A DNA stretch of 64,000 bases from contig CM072522.1 in assembly GCA_036898135.1 (NCBI GenBank), forward strand, positions 32,413,951 to 32,477,950. Reading direction: 5' to 3'. Source of the DNA: Oncomelania hupensis. Lineage: Eukaryota > Mollusca > Gastropoda > Littorinimorpha > Pomatiopsidae. This document shows positions 1 to 9,560 of this stretch, one piece after another. The translations under genes were made by a program, and so were the position numbers. The notes beneath the pieces were generated by a model that did no database searches, was not told the origin of the DNA, and saw only the letters and a program-made list of their open reading frames with translations. Each line of letters starts with the position of its first letter. Within the stretch, counting starts at the first letter, position 1.

Positions 1-403
1 AACAACTTTACTGTCCCAACAACAATCTCGGCACACGATTAAATAACCTCTCTCTTTTCCGGAAAGATTTCGAATACGGTAGAAATGACGTACTGCCACC
101 AATCGAACTAAAGATCGTCATCACTGACTTACGTCATTACACATTTCTTCTCCTTCCGGATCGTTCCTTCAAATTTCTACAATTATCCCGAATCTTTGAT
201 CGATGATAAACATGCCGATCCAGAAGATTCTACAACAATATCGACTAACGGAAATTATCAACGTTATACAAAGCCTTTCCTAACAACAATGCAAACTCAA
301 ATCAAAGGTAAATAAACTCTATTATTGAATACTTTGCAAATCGAAACGATTAGATCTATCGTACACGCTTCCGGCATACTTTCGTTCGCGTTTCAACGTA
401 ACA
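1..403 (-). repeat. 3' LTR, partial (element sense is minus)
   Basis: It matches 5988-6390 base for base except one substitution. It ends on the plus strand in GTAACA, the inverted complement of the TGTTAC that opens the other LTR. The first ~234 bp of the full LTR lie outside the window. Confidence 0.95.
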
Positions 404-419
404 TAACCCCCCACTCAAG
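404..419 (-). other. polypurine tract next to the 3' LTR
   Basis: Read on the minus strand, GAGTGGGGGG followed by TTA lies immediately before the LTR start TGTTACG. This is the expected place for the plus-strand primer of an LTR element. The 420-611 stretch is the untranslated 3' end of the internal region. Confidence 0.75.
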
Positions 420-611
420 AAGAAATTTACCCAATTTCTTTCAACAACGTTGAAACGTAATGCACAAACAAAGTACGGAATTAAGACTTATTTCAGACTG
501 TCTGAATACTGTAATTGCGCTCAGCTTATTTACACAGAGTCAATGGTTTTCATCTTCAAGTCTATCTGGATATTGTCAATGTTCACAGTTCATCCACACA
601 GTCAATGTTCT

Positions 612-1928
612 TTATTCACACACTCTGCTGAGGAAGTCCGCACCAACATTGTCCGATCCTTTGATAGATTCTACTCGCATGTTAAAGTTATGCAAGTACA
701 TAGCCCATCTCATGATCCGACTGTTCACAAACTTGGCAGAGTTCAAGTAAGTTAGCGGCTTGTGATCAGTCTGTAGCACGAACTTCACTCCTTGAAGGTA
801 CAGTTCGAACTTCCGGATTCCCCATATGATGGCAAGGCACTCTTTCTCCATGGTCGAGTAATTTTTCTCAGCCCTGGACAGCTTCTTGCTGGCGTAACTG
901 ACCGGAAATAGTTTCCCTTCGTGTTCTTGCATCAGTATGGCGCCGATGCCTTCGTCCGCTGCGTCTGTTCTTAAGACGAATTCTTTGGAAGTGTCAGGCA
1001 GTCGTAGCACCGGATCCTTCGAAAGGAGGTCGCGCACAGTCTGGTATGCCCTCTCCTGAGACGGTCCCCACTGCACTTGGTTTGGACAGCCTTTCCGCAC
1101 CAGGTCCGACAAAGGTGCTGTGATGGCTGAGTAGTTCGGTACGAACTCCCTATAATACCCAGCCAATCCCAGGAAAGATCGTACTTGCTTCTTTGTTTGG
1201 GGACGTGGAGCGTTCAGAATTTTGGTGACGTTTTCTAGCAGAAGCCCCTTTTGTCCTTCTTTCAGCGAATGGCCGATAAAGTCGACGTTGTCAGTCCCCA
1301 GAATGCACTTACTGGGTCTCACGGTCAGGTTAGCTTCTGTTAGACGGTGAAACAGCTCCCTCAAGGTCTGCAGATGCTCTTCCCAGGTGCGGGTGTGGAC
1401 TAGCTGGTCGTCCCAGTAACACACGACGTTGTCCATCCCTTTGAGCATCTTCCTCATTCCTCTCTTCAGGGTAGCTCCGCTGTTGACCATGCCAAAGGGC
1501 ATCCTTAGGCACTCGTACGTCCCATCAGGAGTTATGAAAGCAGTCTTTGGTATGTCCTGTTGACGCACGGGGACTTGCCAATAACCCTTGCTGAGGTCAA
1601 TCTTTGAGAAGATTCTACTCCCCGATAGTTGGCGGAAGAGGTCTGCTGCGGTAGGCATCGGCTCAGGGTCAAAGACGGTGATCTTATTAACCTTCCTGTA
1701 GTCGATGCATACTCTGTTGCTGCCGTCCTTCTTCTTCACGACCACGACAGGGGACGCGTAGGGGGAACTGGACTCCCTGATGATGCCCATCCTCAGCATC
1801 TCATCGATGTCTTTCTTCAAGGATTCGCGGGCCTTGAAAGGGATCGGGAAGGGCTTGGATCGAACAGGGATATTCGAAGTGAGGTGGACTTCGTGTTCGA
1901 CCAAAGTTGTAGAGCCAGGGACATCGCT
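612..1928 (-). CDS. reverse transcriptase-RNase H of the LTR retrotransposon
   Basis: This frame encodes the DNA-synthesis half of the element. RT motifs follow the Ty3 pattern: a KPFPIPFKARES-like entry, a KIDLSKGYWQV motif with the first catalytic Asp, PFGM followed by NSGATLKRGM, and the palm motif YWDD. RNase H follows, with RTDAADEGIGAIL, MEKECLAIIWGIRKFE, QTDHKPLTYL and a final DNVGADFLSR, so all the expected acidic residues are visible. There is no clear ATG at the start; the frame is continuous with the upstream Gag-PR-IN ORF and separated from it only by one TAA codon at 1931-1929. The first residues after that stop (SDVPGSTTLVEH) already belong to the conserved N-terminal part of Ty3-type RT. 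The second palm residue, Trp, is unusual. The stop is TAA at 614-612. Confidence 0.93.
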   Translation of the reverse strand, partial: SDVPGSTTLVEHEVHLTSNIPVRSKPFPIPFKARESLKKDIDEMLRMGIIRESSSPYASPVVVVKKKDGSNRVCIDYRKVNKITVFDPEPMPTAADLFRQLSGSRIFSKIDLSKGYWQVPVRQQDIPKTAFITPDGTYECLRMPFGMVNSGATLKRGMRKMLKGMDNVVCYWDDQLVHTRTWEEHLQTLRELFHRLTEANLTVRPSKCILGTDNVDFIGHSLKEGQKGLLLENVTKILNAPRPQTKKQVRSFLGLAGYYREFVPNYSAITAPLSDLVRKGCPNQVQWGPSQERAYQTVRDLLSKDPVLRLPDTSKEFVLRTDAADEGIGAILMQEHEGKLFPVSYASKKLSRAEKNYSTMEKECLAIIWGIRKFELYLQGVKFVLQTDHKPLTYLNSAKFVNSRIMRWAMYLHNFNMRVESIKGSDNVGADFLSRVCE

Positions 1929-4900
1929 TTAGTTGTGGGGAAACTCGCCCATAAGGTCCTTGAGCTCCATCTTTTGACCTTCCGTCAAGCTTGGTCCTAG
2001 CTTAACATCATCGATGCCTTCTTTGCTGTGGAAGTCTCCCAGTTCCAACAGTTCTTCGCTGTCAAAGCTGTCGTCGGTCACAGCTGCTGTGGCTGCGTGC
2101 ACAGTCTCTGTTGGCCTTTCCACGTACAGCTTAAGGAGGTTGGCGTGGTATATCTTGGAATGCTGGCCGACCTTCACCTTATAGTCGTTGATCCCCACCA
2201 CGGTCTCCACTTCGTACGGGCCTTTCCACTGCATCAGCAACTTATTGTGATCAGTAGGTAGCAGCACCAGCACTTTGTTGCCAGGTTTAAACTTCCTGTT
2301 CACAGCCCTACGATCGTAGTAGTGCTTTCCACAGTCTTGGGACTTCTTCAGGTTTTCTCTGGCTATCTCGAGAGTCTGCTCCAGCTTCTCCCGTAGCTCA
2401 AACACGTACTGGTAACTGTTCTTCACCTCTGGGGTGTCCACTTCTTTCGTCCACAGTTCTTTTAGGATGTGCATCGGCCCTCGGATGGTTCTTCCGTACA
2501 GCAGCTCGAACGGAGAAAAGCCGGTGGACTCCTGCGGTACTTCTCTGTAGGCGAAAAGTAGGGCGTTGATGTAGCGATGCCATTGTCTGGGCTGCTCGCT
2601 GCACAGTTTCTTCAAGGTGGACTTCAGCGTAGCATTGAACTTCTCGACGAGCCCGTTGCACATTGGATGGTAGGGTGTCGTAGTCAAATGCCGGATGCTC
2701 AGCAGTCGGTTGACCTCCTTCATGCAGTCAGAGACGAACTGCGTCCCGAGGTCTGTCAGAATTTCTTCAGGCACTCCAAGCCTACTGAACATGTCCACCA
2801 GTGCCTCTGCTACAGTTTCAGTGTCAATCTTCTTCAGTGGCACTGCTTCTGCGTACCGAGTCGCATAGTCCACTAAAGTCAGTACCCATCGATGACCTTC
2901 TTCACTCGGAGGTCTTATTTCGCCGATTAAGTCTAAGGCCACCCTCTTGAAAGGTCGGTCGATCAGAGGCATCCTCTGCATAGGCACTTTCGGGACCCTT
3001 CCTCGAGGTATGGTCTTCTGGCAAATGTCACATGATCGGCAGAAACGGCTGACGTCCGCATGAAGTCCTGGCCAGTAGAATACCGCCTGGATTCGGTCTG
3101 ACGTCTTCTTGATACCTAGGTGACCTCCCATGATTGAGTCATGCGCTACTTCCATCACCTGGCGCCTTAGGGGTAACGGTACCAAGACTTGACGTAGTGG
3201 TTTCCCTCCGTTGACCCTCGGGTGCTGGAAGATTCGGTACAGGATCTTGGCCTTCACCTCAAAATAGACCGTACCACTGCCTTTGGTCACGTGGTCTTGG
3301 CGGTTCCTGTACTTGTTTAAAGTGCTATCAGCTTCCTGGAGCTGGATCAGCTTATCTCTGTCCACGATGGCAGCTTTGGAGTTGTCGGCGACCTTCAGTG
3401 GTGTAGACACCTTGTCTCTCTTGGCCTGGGCCCTGGTAGTAACAGCACTGACGATCTCTGGTCGGCAGGGCTGAGCCGGAGTAACCACATTGTCCTGTAG
3501 CAGCTCTGTAAGGTCTCCATCGGGAAACGGCAATGGATCCTCCTCCACAACTTCGACGCGTTGGGTTGAGGCAGGACTCCACTCTGGATCGGGGTCGTCG
3601 GGTCGTCTCGCGCCGTCGATATTCCCGATCATCAAATCATACAGCGGCTTCTTCAGGCAAACCGCTTCGACTTCGCCTATGTAGAAAGGGGTGTTGACAT
3701 GAATTTTTGCAACTGGCGCTTTCACACATTTGCTGTCGGCCATGAGTGTCCATTTAGAATCGCCAGTGAACTGTTCTTTAGCGATTAGGTCTTCTCTGAC
3801 GATGACCCCACTGCAGCCAGAGTCTCTTAGAACAGTCACTTCATGATTTCCGACGCGTCCCTTGGAAACAGGCATGTTCTGGACGGTCACAGCTGCGCTG
3901 GCGACGACGGGGATGGATTTTCCGTTGGCAAGGAGAAGTTGGCCATCAGTCATGCACTCTTGCACGTCCGCAGGGGTAGCTGTGCGCTTGGTCTCACTCG
4001 GAAGAATGACGCTCCCGCCGCACACTTGATGGTCAGATCTACTGTTTTGCCGTTGATTGGAGAACCGCCTCTGCCGGTTGCCCGCCGCTGCGTTGTCCGT
4101 ACTGCTCCGCTGTCCGCTACTTTTGTTTTGAGGACAGTTAGAAGCTCTGTGGTCTGTAGCGTTGCAGGTGAAACAGCCCCTTGAATGCCCTTCCCTGGGA
4201 GGAGGCGTGGAGTCCGTCTGTCTCTGGCTCGTCTGGCTCCCTTGGATCTGGTTCCCATGGTTTCCAGTCTTCTGAAAATGTTTTGTCGCGCTGGGTGGCC
4301 CCAGGGTTTTCCCATGAGCGATGAGATATCTTTCAGCAGCCTCAGTCACATCTTTAAGCGTCTGCAGCTTTTGTTCTTCTAAGTGGGTCGCTAGGTCCTT
4401 GTGACAGGCATTGAGAAATTGTTCCTTCACGATCAGGTCATGGAGACTGTCGTAAGACTTCGTTTCGCCTGATAACTCCACCCACTTGTGTAGATATGAC
4501 GACAGGCGCTCCACAAACTGCTTTGGCGTCTCGTCTGACTTAGGCCGGCATTCACGGAAGCGTTTACGGTAGCCCTTCTCTGTAAAGTTGTAGCACTGCA
4601 ACAGGGCCTCTTTCAAGACGTCGTAGTTTTTGGCGTCATCGTTCGACAGTCTGGTGTAAACTTCGAGAGCTTGCCCCGTCAGAAGTGCACTCAGTCGAAT
4701 TGCCCAGTCTTGAGGTTGCCAGTTAGAGCTTTCGGCGAACCTTTCGAATCTCGCCAGATAGCTGTCGATCTGGTCCTTCCCGTCGACGAAAGCTGGCAAT
4801 TTAGGAGCCGTATGGTCGTTGGTGACTTGTGGCGCATGCTGATTGTTTTGGATACGCGCCAACTCTAACTGGTACTGACGCTCACCTTCAAGACGCTTCA

Positions 4901-5165
4901 GCTCGAACTCTCTTTCTTCACGGCGACGCTGCTCTTCTCTCTCTTGACGTTGCTGTTCAATTTCTAGACGCTTCTGTTCTAATTCTCTTTCTTCACGGCG
5001 ACGCTGCTCTTCTACTTCTAGACGCTTCTGTTCTAGTTCTATTTCTTTTTCTAGACGCTTCTCTTCCAATTCTCTTTCTCGTGTTCTCTCCTGAGACTTG
5101 ACGTACTCCGTCAGCTGCTTGCCTTTTAGATTCAGTTCAACCCCTTTCTGCCAGAAGTCAGCCAT
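1929..5165 (-). CDS. Gag-protease-integrase polyprotein of the LTR retrotransposon (1078 aa)
   Basis: Residues ~20-105 are a highly charged coiled coil of EEKRLE/EQKRLE-type repeats, unusual for Gag N-termini. A Gag core follows at ~120-285. A CCHC zinc knuckle is at 331-344 (C-x2-C-x4-H-x4-C). An aspartic protease motif, DSG, is at 448-450. Integrase comes next: an HHCC zinc site (H675, H682, C709, C712), a catalytic core with D745, D805 and E841 (35 residues between the last two), and a GPY/F module around WKGPYEV at 980-986. The start ATG at 5165 is the first in frame and opens MADFWQKG. The ORF stops at TAA 1931-1929, directly before the in-frame RT. All catalytic residues appear intact. 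Confidence 0.94.
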   Translation of the reverse strand: MADFWQKGVELNLKGKQLTEYVKSQERTRERELEEKRLEKEIELEQKRLEVEEQRRREERELEQKRLEIEQQRQEREEQRRREEREFELKRLEGERQYQLELARIQNNQHAPQVTNDHTAPKLPAFVDGKDQIDSYLARFERFAESSNWQPQDWAIRLSALLTGQALEVYTRLSNDDAKNYDVLKEALLQCYNFTEKGYRKRFRECRPKSDETPKQFVERLSSYLHKWVELSGETKSYDSLHDLIVKEQFLNACHKDLATHLEEQKLQTLKDVTEAAERYLIAHGKTLGPPSATKHFQKTGNHGNQIQGSQTSQRQTDSTPPPREGHSRGCFTCNATDHRASNCPQNKSSGQRSSTDNAAAGNRQRRFSNQRQNSRSDHQVCGGSVILPSETKRTATPADVQECMTDGQLLLANGKSIPVVASAAVTVQNMPVSKGRVGNHEVTVLRDSGCSGVIVREDLIAKEQFTGDSKWTLMADSKCVKAPVAKIHVNTPFYIGEVEAVCLKKPLYDLMIGNIDGARRPDDPDPEWSPASTQRVEVVEEDPLPFPDGDLTELLQDNVVTPAQPCRPEIVSAVTTRAQAKRDKVSTPLKVADNSKAAIVDRDKLIQLQEADSTLNKYRNRQDHVTKGSGTVYFEVKAKILYRIFQHPRVNGGKPLRQVLVPLPLRRQVMEVAHDSIMGGHLGIKKTSDRIQAVFYWPGLHADVSRFCRSCDICQKTIPRGRVPKVPMQRMPLIDRPFKRVALDLIGEIRPPSEEGHRWVLTLVDYATRYAEAVPLKKIDTETVAEALVDMFSRLGVPEEILTDLGTQFVSDCMKEVNRLLSIRHLTTTPYHPMCNGLVEKFNATLKSTLKKLCSEQPRQWHRYINALLFAYREVPQESTGFSPFELLYGRTIRGPMHILKELWTKEVDTPEVKNSYQYVFELREKLEQTLEIARENLKKSQDCGKHYYDRRAVNRKFKPGNKVLVLLPTDHNKLLMQWKGPYEVETVVGINDYKVKVGQHSKIYHANLLKLYVERPTETVHAATAAVTDDSFDSEELLELGDFHSKEGIDDVKLGPSLTEGQKMELKDLMGEFPHN

Positions 5166-5753
5166 CTTGATGCTTCTGGAAAGTTCTTTTCTAGAAAGTT
5201 ATTTTCTGGAAAGTTCTTTTCTGGAAGGTTCTTCTTCTAGAAAGTTCTTGACTGTAGAGTTCTTTTTTTTTTTCTTTTTCTGGAAAGTTCTTGACTGTGC
5301 TGTACCTTTCTAGACTGTTCTAGAACAGCACGCTTTCTGCAGTAGTGCTGATGCTTGTCACTAGTCGCCTTCGCTGACGCAGGCCCCGCTGTCCTCGTCG
5401 TATGCGACGCTGCACCACGCTGGTGTTGATGTATACGCTCCTGTGCTGAAGTAGACGCGACGTCCGCTCGACGCTCGCTGTAACACTGGCGATGTAGCTC
5501 CGAGACTGTCCCTTGACGTAGTCTTGCGGCAGCCACGTAGTCCCGACTTGTTGTTCGCTCACGAAGCAACTCTTCAGCGACTACACGCCCTTGCAGTCAA
5601 CCCGAACCTATCGGATGTAGTCCCAGTATGTTGGCCCCTCTCGACGCAACTCGTTGGCGGCTACCCTCGATGACTGCTTCTCGTAACGTTGACTCGCTTG
5701 TTGTAGCAGTTGAACCCTTGGCTATGGCGTGAATCGCGGCTTGACCCCCAAAA
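5166..5753 (-). other. 5' leader of the LTR retrotransposon with putative primer-binding site
   Basis: This untranslated leader separates the 5' LTR from the Gag ATG. A TGGGGGTCAAGCCGCG segment at about 5750-5735, three bases inside the LTR, is placed and shaped like a tRNA primer-binding site; I do not assign the tRNA. At 5170-5315 a short unit (plus-strand CTGGAAAGTTCTTTTCTAGA and variants) is repeated several times and is interrupted by a T-rich tract. Small ORFs across the leader look fortuitous. Confidence 0.7.
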
Positions 5754-6390
5754 TGTTACACTCAGTTTGATGTTGGTGTTTTCTATCAGTATCTGATTCA
5801 GCCCCGATGCTTGAATTCCTGATAGGGTGTAACTCAGATTCGTTTATTCACACAGCCTGCTCAATCAGCATACAAGTCACAAAGTCCACGTATGAAGTTT
5901 TCCACTTTTATTCAGCACACATCAACAACTGCATACAATTCTCAATTCAACTCAACAACTTTCACAGCAACTCTCCAGATCACTATCAACAACTTTACTG
6001 TCCCAACAACAATCTCGGCACACGATTAAATAACCTCTCTCTTTTCCGGAAAGATTTCGAATACGGTAGAAATGACGTACTGCCACCAATCGAACTAAAG
6101 ATCGTCATCACTGACTTACGTCATTACACATTTCTTCTCCTTCCGGATCGTTCCTTCAAATTTCTACAATTATCCCGAATCTTCGATCGATGATAAACAT
6201 GCCGATCCAGAAGATTCTACAACAATATCGACTAACGGAAATTATCAACGTTATACAAAGCCTTTCCTAACAACAATGCAAACTCAAATCAAAGGTAAAT
6301 AAACTCTATTATTGAATACTTTGCAAATCGAAACGATTAGATCTATCGTACACGCTTCCGGCATACTTTCGTTCGCGTTTCAACGTAACA
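5754..6390 (-). repeat. 5' LTR, complete (637 bp)
   Basis: It is bounded by TGTTAC...GTAACA on the plus strand. On the minus strand AATAAA at 5848-5843 is a plausible polyadenylation signal ~90 bp from the LTR end. An ORF at 5807-6193 inside it is judged accidental. Flanking unique sequence begins at 6391. Confidence 0.94.
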
Positions 6391-7164
6391 TCGATGTGCC
6401 TGCTATCTGATCAGAAACTGTCACATAAAATACTGTATAACATATAAGGAATTCCATGACTGAGGAGCAGAGCAGAAGAAGCTTCTTGCTCCGTTAAAGC
6501 ACTGAACTTTGAACTATAATACAACAGTCTGCTTATGTTTCATTTGACTTACTGTTATTGCATTAACATTATGTACACTACTATAACAGGTGTTTGTAAA
6601 AGTATGAAAATAATTCACTGATGATCAAACTCAGGTCCAATTGACAACACTAAAAAGTGTATACTAAATCTGCAGATGTTAAAAGTTACTAGAATATTAA
6701 ACAAAAACTTTATGCAACTCAAAAAAGAATATGGAATCACTTTAGGATGACATGTACGTGCTTCTTTACCAGTTTGAGATGAGACTGTGGAAACAGCGCA
6801 GCAATCTAACGGTGATGTTTCCAGCCAGTTTGCTACTTTCTCCTTTGAACTCTCTGTTTAAACACAGTACATAAGAAAATAAACAACCAGAATTACGTCT
6901 ATAAAATATAAAAAAAGTACTTTACATAAATAGTGATGTAAAACTATTTTTGTAATGAAAACAGTTTAAAAAAAAAAAAACACAATATATAAAATTATAT
7001 TTAAAAACTGAGCCAGTTCAAGCATTCAGAGCTTAATGAAGTAACATTCCATTTCTGATAGAATGATGAAGTTAAATACAGTGGCAACTACTGAAAAATG
7101 ACTTCAAATATTTACAAATATATTGAGAGAAATTAGAAAAAACAGCCAGCCAGCAAATCTCATA
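6391..7164. other. no gene recognised
   Basis: AT-rich intergenic sequence with A-runs near 6967-6979. I see no coding or structured element. Confidence 0.5.
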
Positions 7165-8798
7165 TTTAAGTTCTTGTTCCTCTCCAGGCAATCCATCAAG
7201 GTCATCCGCAAAACGAAGGTTGGAGATTGCTCTTTCCCCTAAGCTGACTGTGCCTTTGTGATCTGCAAGGGCATCTGACATGATGCGCTCTAGGAAGTTA
7301 AAGAGTGTTGGAGAGAATAGACATCCCTGACGCACACTGATTGTTGTTCTGAACCAGTTCCCGATGACGCTGTTGTGGAGGACTGCACTGTTAGCCTTGT
7401 CATACAGGCTTTTGGTGACTTCAATAATTTTAGGGCTGATGTTATACACCATCATGTTTGCTCACAGAGCTGCATGCCAGACTTGATCAAACGCTTTCTT
7501 AAAGTCTACAAACACATGATATAGATGTTGTTGGTGCTGTAGGTACTTCTCGCAGATTATTCTGAGGTTGAAAATATGTTCAGTGGTACTTTGCCCTGCC
7601 CTGCCCTGAATCCTGCATTTCTTCAGCTATGATTTGTTCAGTTTGGGGTTTCAACCTGTTGAGCATTATTTTCAGGAGGACCTTGATGGGATGGCTGATG
7701 AGGCTGATGGTGCGGTAATTTTCACATTCCTGAAGGTTACCTTTTATGGGAAGAGTGATGACAAGCGACTGGGTCCATGGTGTAGGCAACTCCCCACTCT
7801 GCCAGATCTTGTTACAGATAATGGTGAGTGCGTCAATCATCGCTTCTCCTCCTGCTTGAGTTCCGCGGGTATGTTGTCCACTCCCGCTGACTTCCCCTTC
7901 TTCAGCGATTGAACTGCTGCCTCAACTTCTTCCCGGAGAATTGGGAGGATTTCTTCTTCTCTGTTCTCAGGACATGCTAGAACTGATGGATCTCCATTTG
8001 GTGTGTGGTTGTAAAGGTCAGAGCAGTACTCTGTCCCTCTGTCCAAGACTTCTTGTTCTTCTGTAAGGCATATGCCAGACTTGCTTTGGATCATGGAGAC
8101 CTTGGGCTGTAACACTTGTCAGCCGCTTCACAGTCTGGTAGGCCTTCTTGCTGTTGTTCTTGTTCAGACTGTTCTCTATTTCCTGGCATTGATCTTCTCC
8201 AGTTCTCCTTTGCTGTGAGCATGCCTTTTCGGATGTCGTTGATTTTTTGGTAGGCATCAGCTCTCTGTGAGGTGTTCTTTTTCTTTCTCATCTCTCTTCG
8301 TTTATCACACAGGTCCAAAAGTTCAGGCGTGATCCACAGCTTCTTCTTTGGCCGGTGCTTTCCAAGGATCTCCATGGTGGCATCCGTCAAAGCTGAGTTG
8401 AAGGTGGTGGTCATGGTGGTGACATCTACTTCACCAGCTCCCAAAATGAGCAGTGGTGCAAATTTCCCTCCAATTGTGGCCTGAAATATTTCTGCCACCT
8501 CCGGGTCTTGCAGTTTGTCCAGGTCGAACTTCAGTCTAGTGCACTTTGCTGTGTTTACTCTCTTCAAGTGAAGCCAGAAAGACAACACGTGATCATGGTC
8601 ACTTCCGATGTCTGCTCCTGGAAATGTGCGTGTCCTGCCAATGTTGATGCTTGATCTGAAGCGTTTCTTGACCATGATGTAGTCGATCTGGTTGTGATGC
8701 CGGGACTGTGCCATGTCCATCGTCTGGATTTTTTGTGGAGACCAAGCGTGTTTGCCAGTATCAGGTTGTTGTATCTGGCAAACTCCAAGAGTCTTTTA
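7165..8798 (-). pseudogene. RTE-like LINE fragment, endonuclease plus RT, decayed
   Basis: Several minus-strand frames together cover the C-terminal part of the endonuclease (NQIDYIMVKKRF, then GADIGSDHDHV, the SDH active-site motif) and much of the RT (SLKKGKSAGVDNIPAEL, GNLQECENYRTISLISHP, RQGCLFSPTLF, LRFADDLDGL). Frameshifts and substitutions break it into at least four ORFs. Homology stops after the GEEQEL segment at ~7165, so the 3' end of the element is missing. The same family recurs at least ten more times in the window. I place it near the RTE clade from the RT motifs and the C-terminal WYGHVTR region of other copies; the clade is not certain. Confidence 0.85.
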
Positions 8799-9049
8799 CT
8801 CAACAAATAATGAAATGCTGCTTTCGAATATCTTCAATTCAAATAAATGAGGATACAAGGGTTTGATATTATCTTTTTTCTTTGAAGGCCACCAGACCAC
8901 TTGAATACACATTCTGAGGGCACCATTTGAACTTAGGTGAGAGAGAGGTGGGAAAATAGGCACAGTAGGCTAGTGTTCAATAGTGATGTAGCGCAATTGT
9001 GCAAGGCAGTACCTTGTTTTAAAGGCCTCTACACTCATCCTGTATGGTC

Positions 9050-9139
9050 AGAAAAGAACCGATCAGGTCTAACAAAATCAGAAAAGAACTGATCAGGTCT
9101 AACAAAATCAGAAAAGAACTGATCAGGTCTAACAAAATC
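9050..9139. repeat. 30-bp tandem repeat, three copies
   Basis: The unit begins CAGAAAAGAACYGATCAGGT and ends CTAACAAAAT. The first copy has one substitution relative to the other two. Confidence 0.9.
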
Positions 9140-9225
9140 CTGTGTGAAAAGGTAAATTACCAAGAATTACTGGTTATTGCAAACCCTGAGTGAGGCATAT
9201 TAAAGAGTGAAGAGTGAAGTTGGAT

Positions 9226-9560
9226 ATCCTATCCTATCCTGTCCCGTAACCCGGAAGTCGTAGGGGCACCACAGATGATCGTTTAACCAGCATACTCCAT
9301 CTTTCTCTGTCCTCAGCAGCCCTGATGGCTTCGCTCAGTGTCAAACCAGTCCATTCTCGAATGTTGTCCTCCCACCGCTTTTTCTGTCTCCATCTTCTTC
9401 TACCTCCTTGCACTGTGTTTTGCAGAATAGTCTTTGCAAGGCCTGGTGATCTGGTGACGTGGCCATACCATCGGAGTTTCCGTTTCTTCACCACTGTGAG
9501 CAGGTCATCGTGTTGTCCAATGGCTTGTGTGATGGTCTGTCGGACTTCGTCAGAGTTTGA
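9226..9560 (-). pseudogene. RTE-like LINE, 3' end fragment
   Basis: The minus strand encodes the element's C-terminus (EVRQTITQAIGQHDDLL, then KLRWYGHVTRSPGLAKTIL and RRKKRWEDNIREW-like text) followed by the family's terminal short repeat, seen on the plus strand as ATCCT units at 9226-9240. It is 5'-truncated and is separated from the 7165-8798 fragment by ~430 bp of unrelated sequence, so the two are probably independent insertions. Confidence 0.88.

Larger units (their letters stand above)
1..6390 (-). mobile_element. Ty3/mdg4-class LTR retrotransposon, Gmr1-like domain order
   Basis: This is an LTR retrotransposon read on the minus strand; its 3' LTR is cut by the window start. The order along the minus strand is 5' LTR (5754-6390), putative primer-binding site, leader, Gag-protease-integrase ORF, RT-RNase H ORF, polypurine tract and partial 3' LTR. 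Integrase lies before reverse transcriptase, the Ty1/copia-like order, yet the RT, RNase H and GPY/F-type integrase are Ty3-like. That combination is known from the Gmr1-like group. The overlapping 403 bp of the two LTRs differ at one position that I can find (197 T versus 6184 C), so insertion was recent. A single in-frame TAA separates the two ORFs. The left target-site duplication lies outside the window. Confidence 0.93.

Noticed and set aside
5237..5569. Arg-rich minus-strand ORFs in the retrotransposon leader
   Set aside because: They overlap repetitive leader sequence, have no homology to Gag, and precede the clear Gag start at 5165.
5807..6193. 128-aa plus-strand ORF in the LTR
   Set aside because: It lies wholly in the LTR, antisense to the element, with no recognisable domain.
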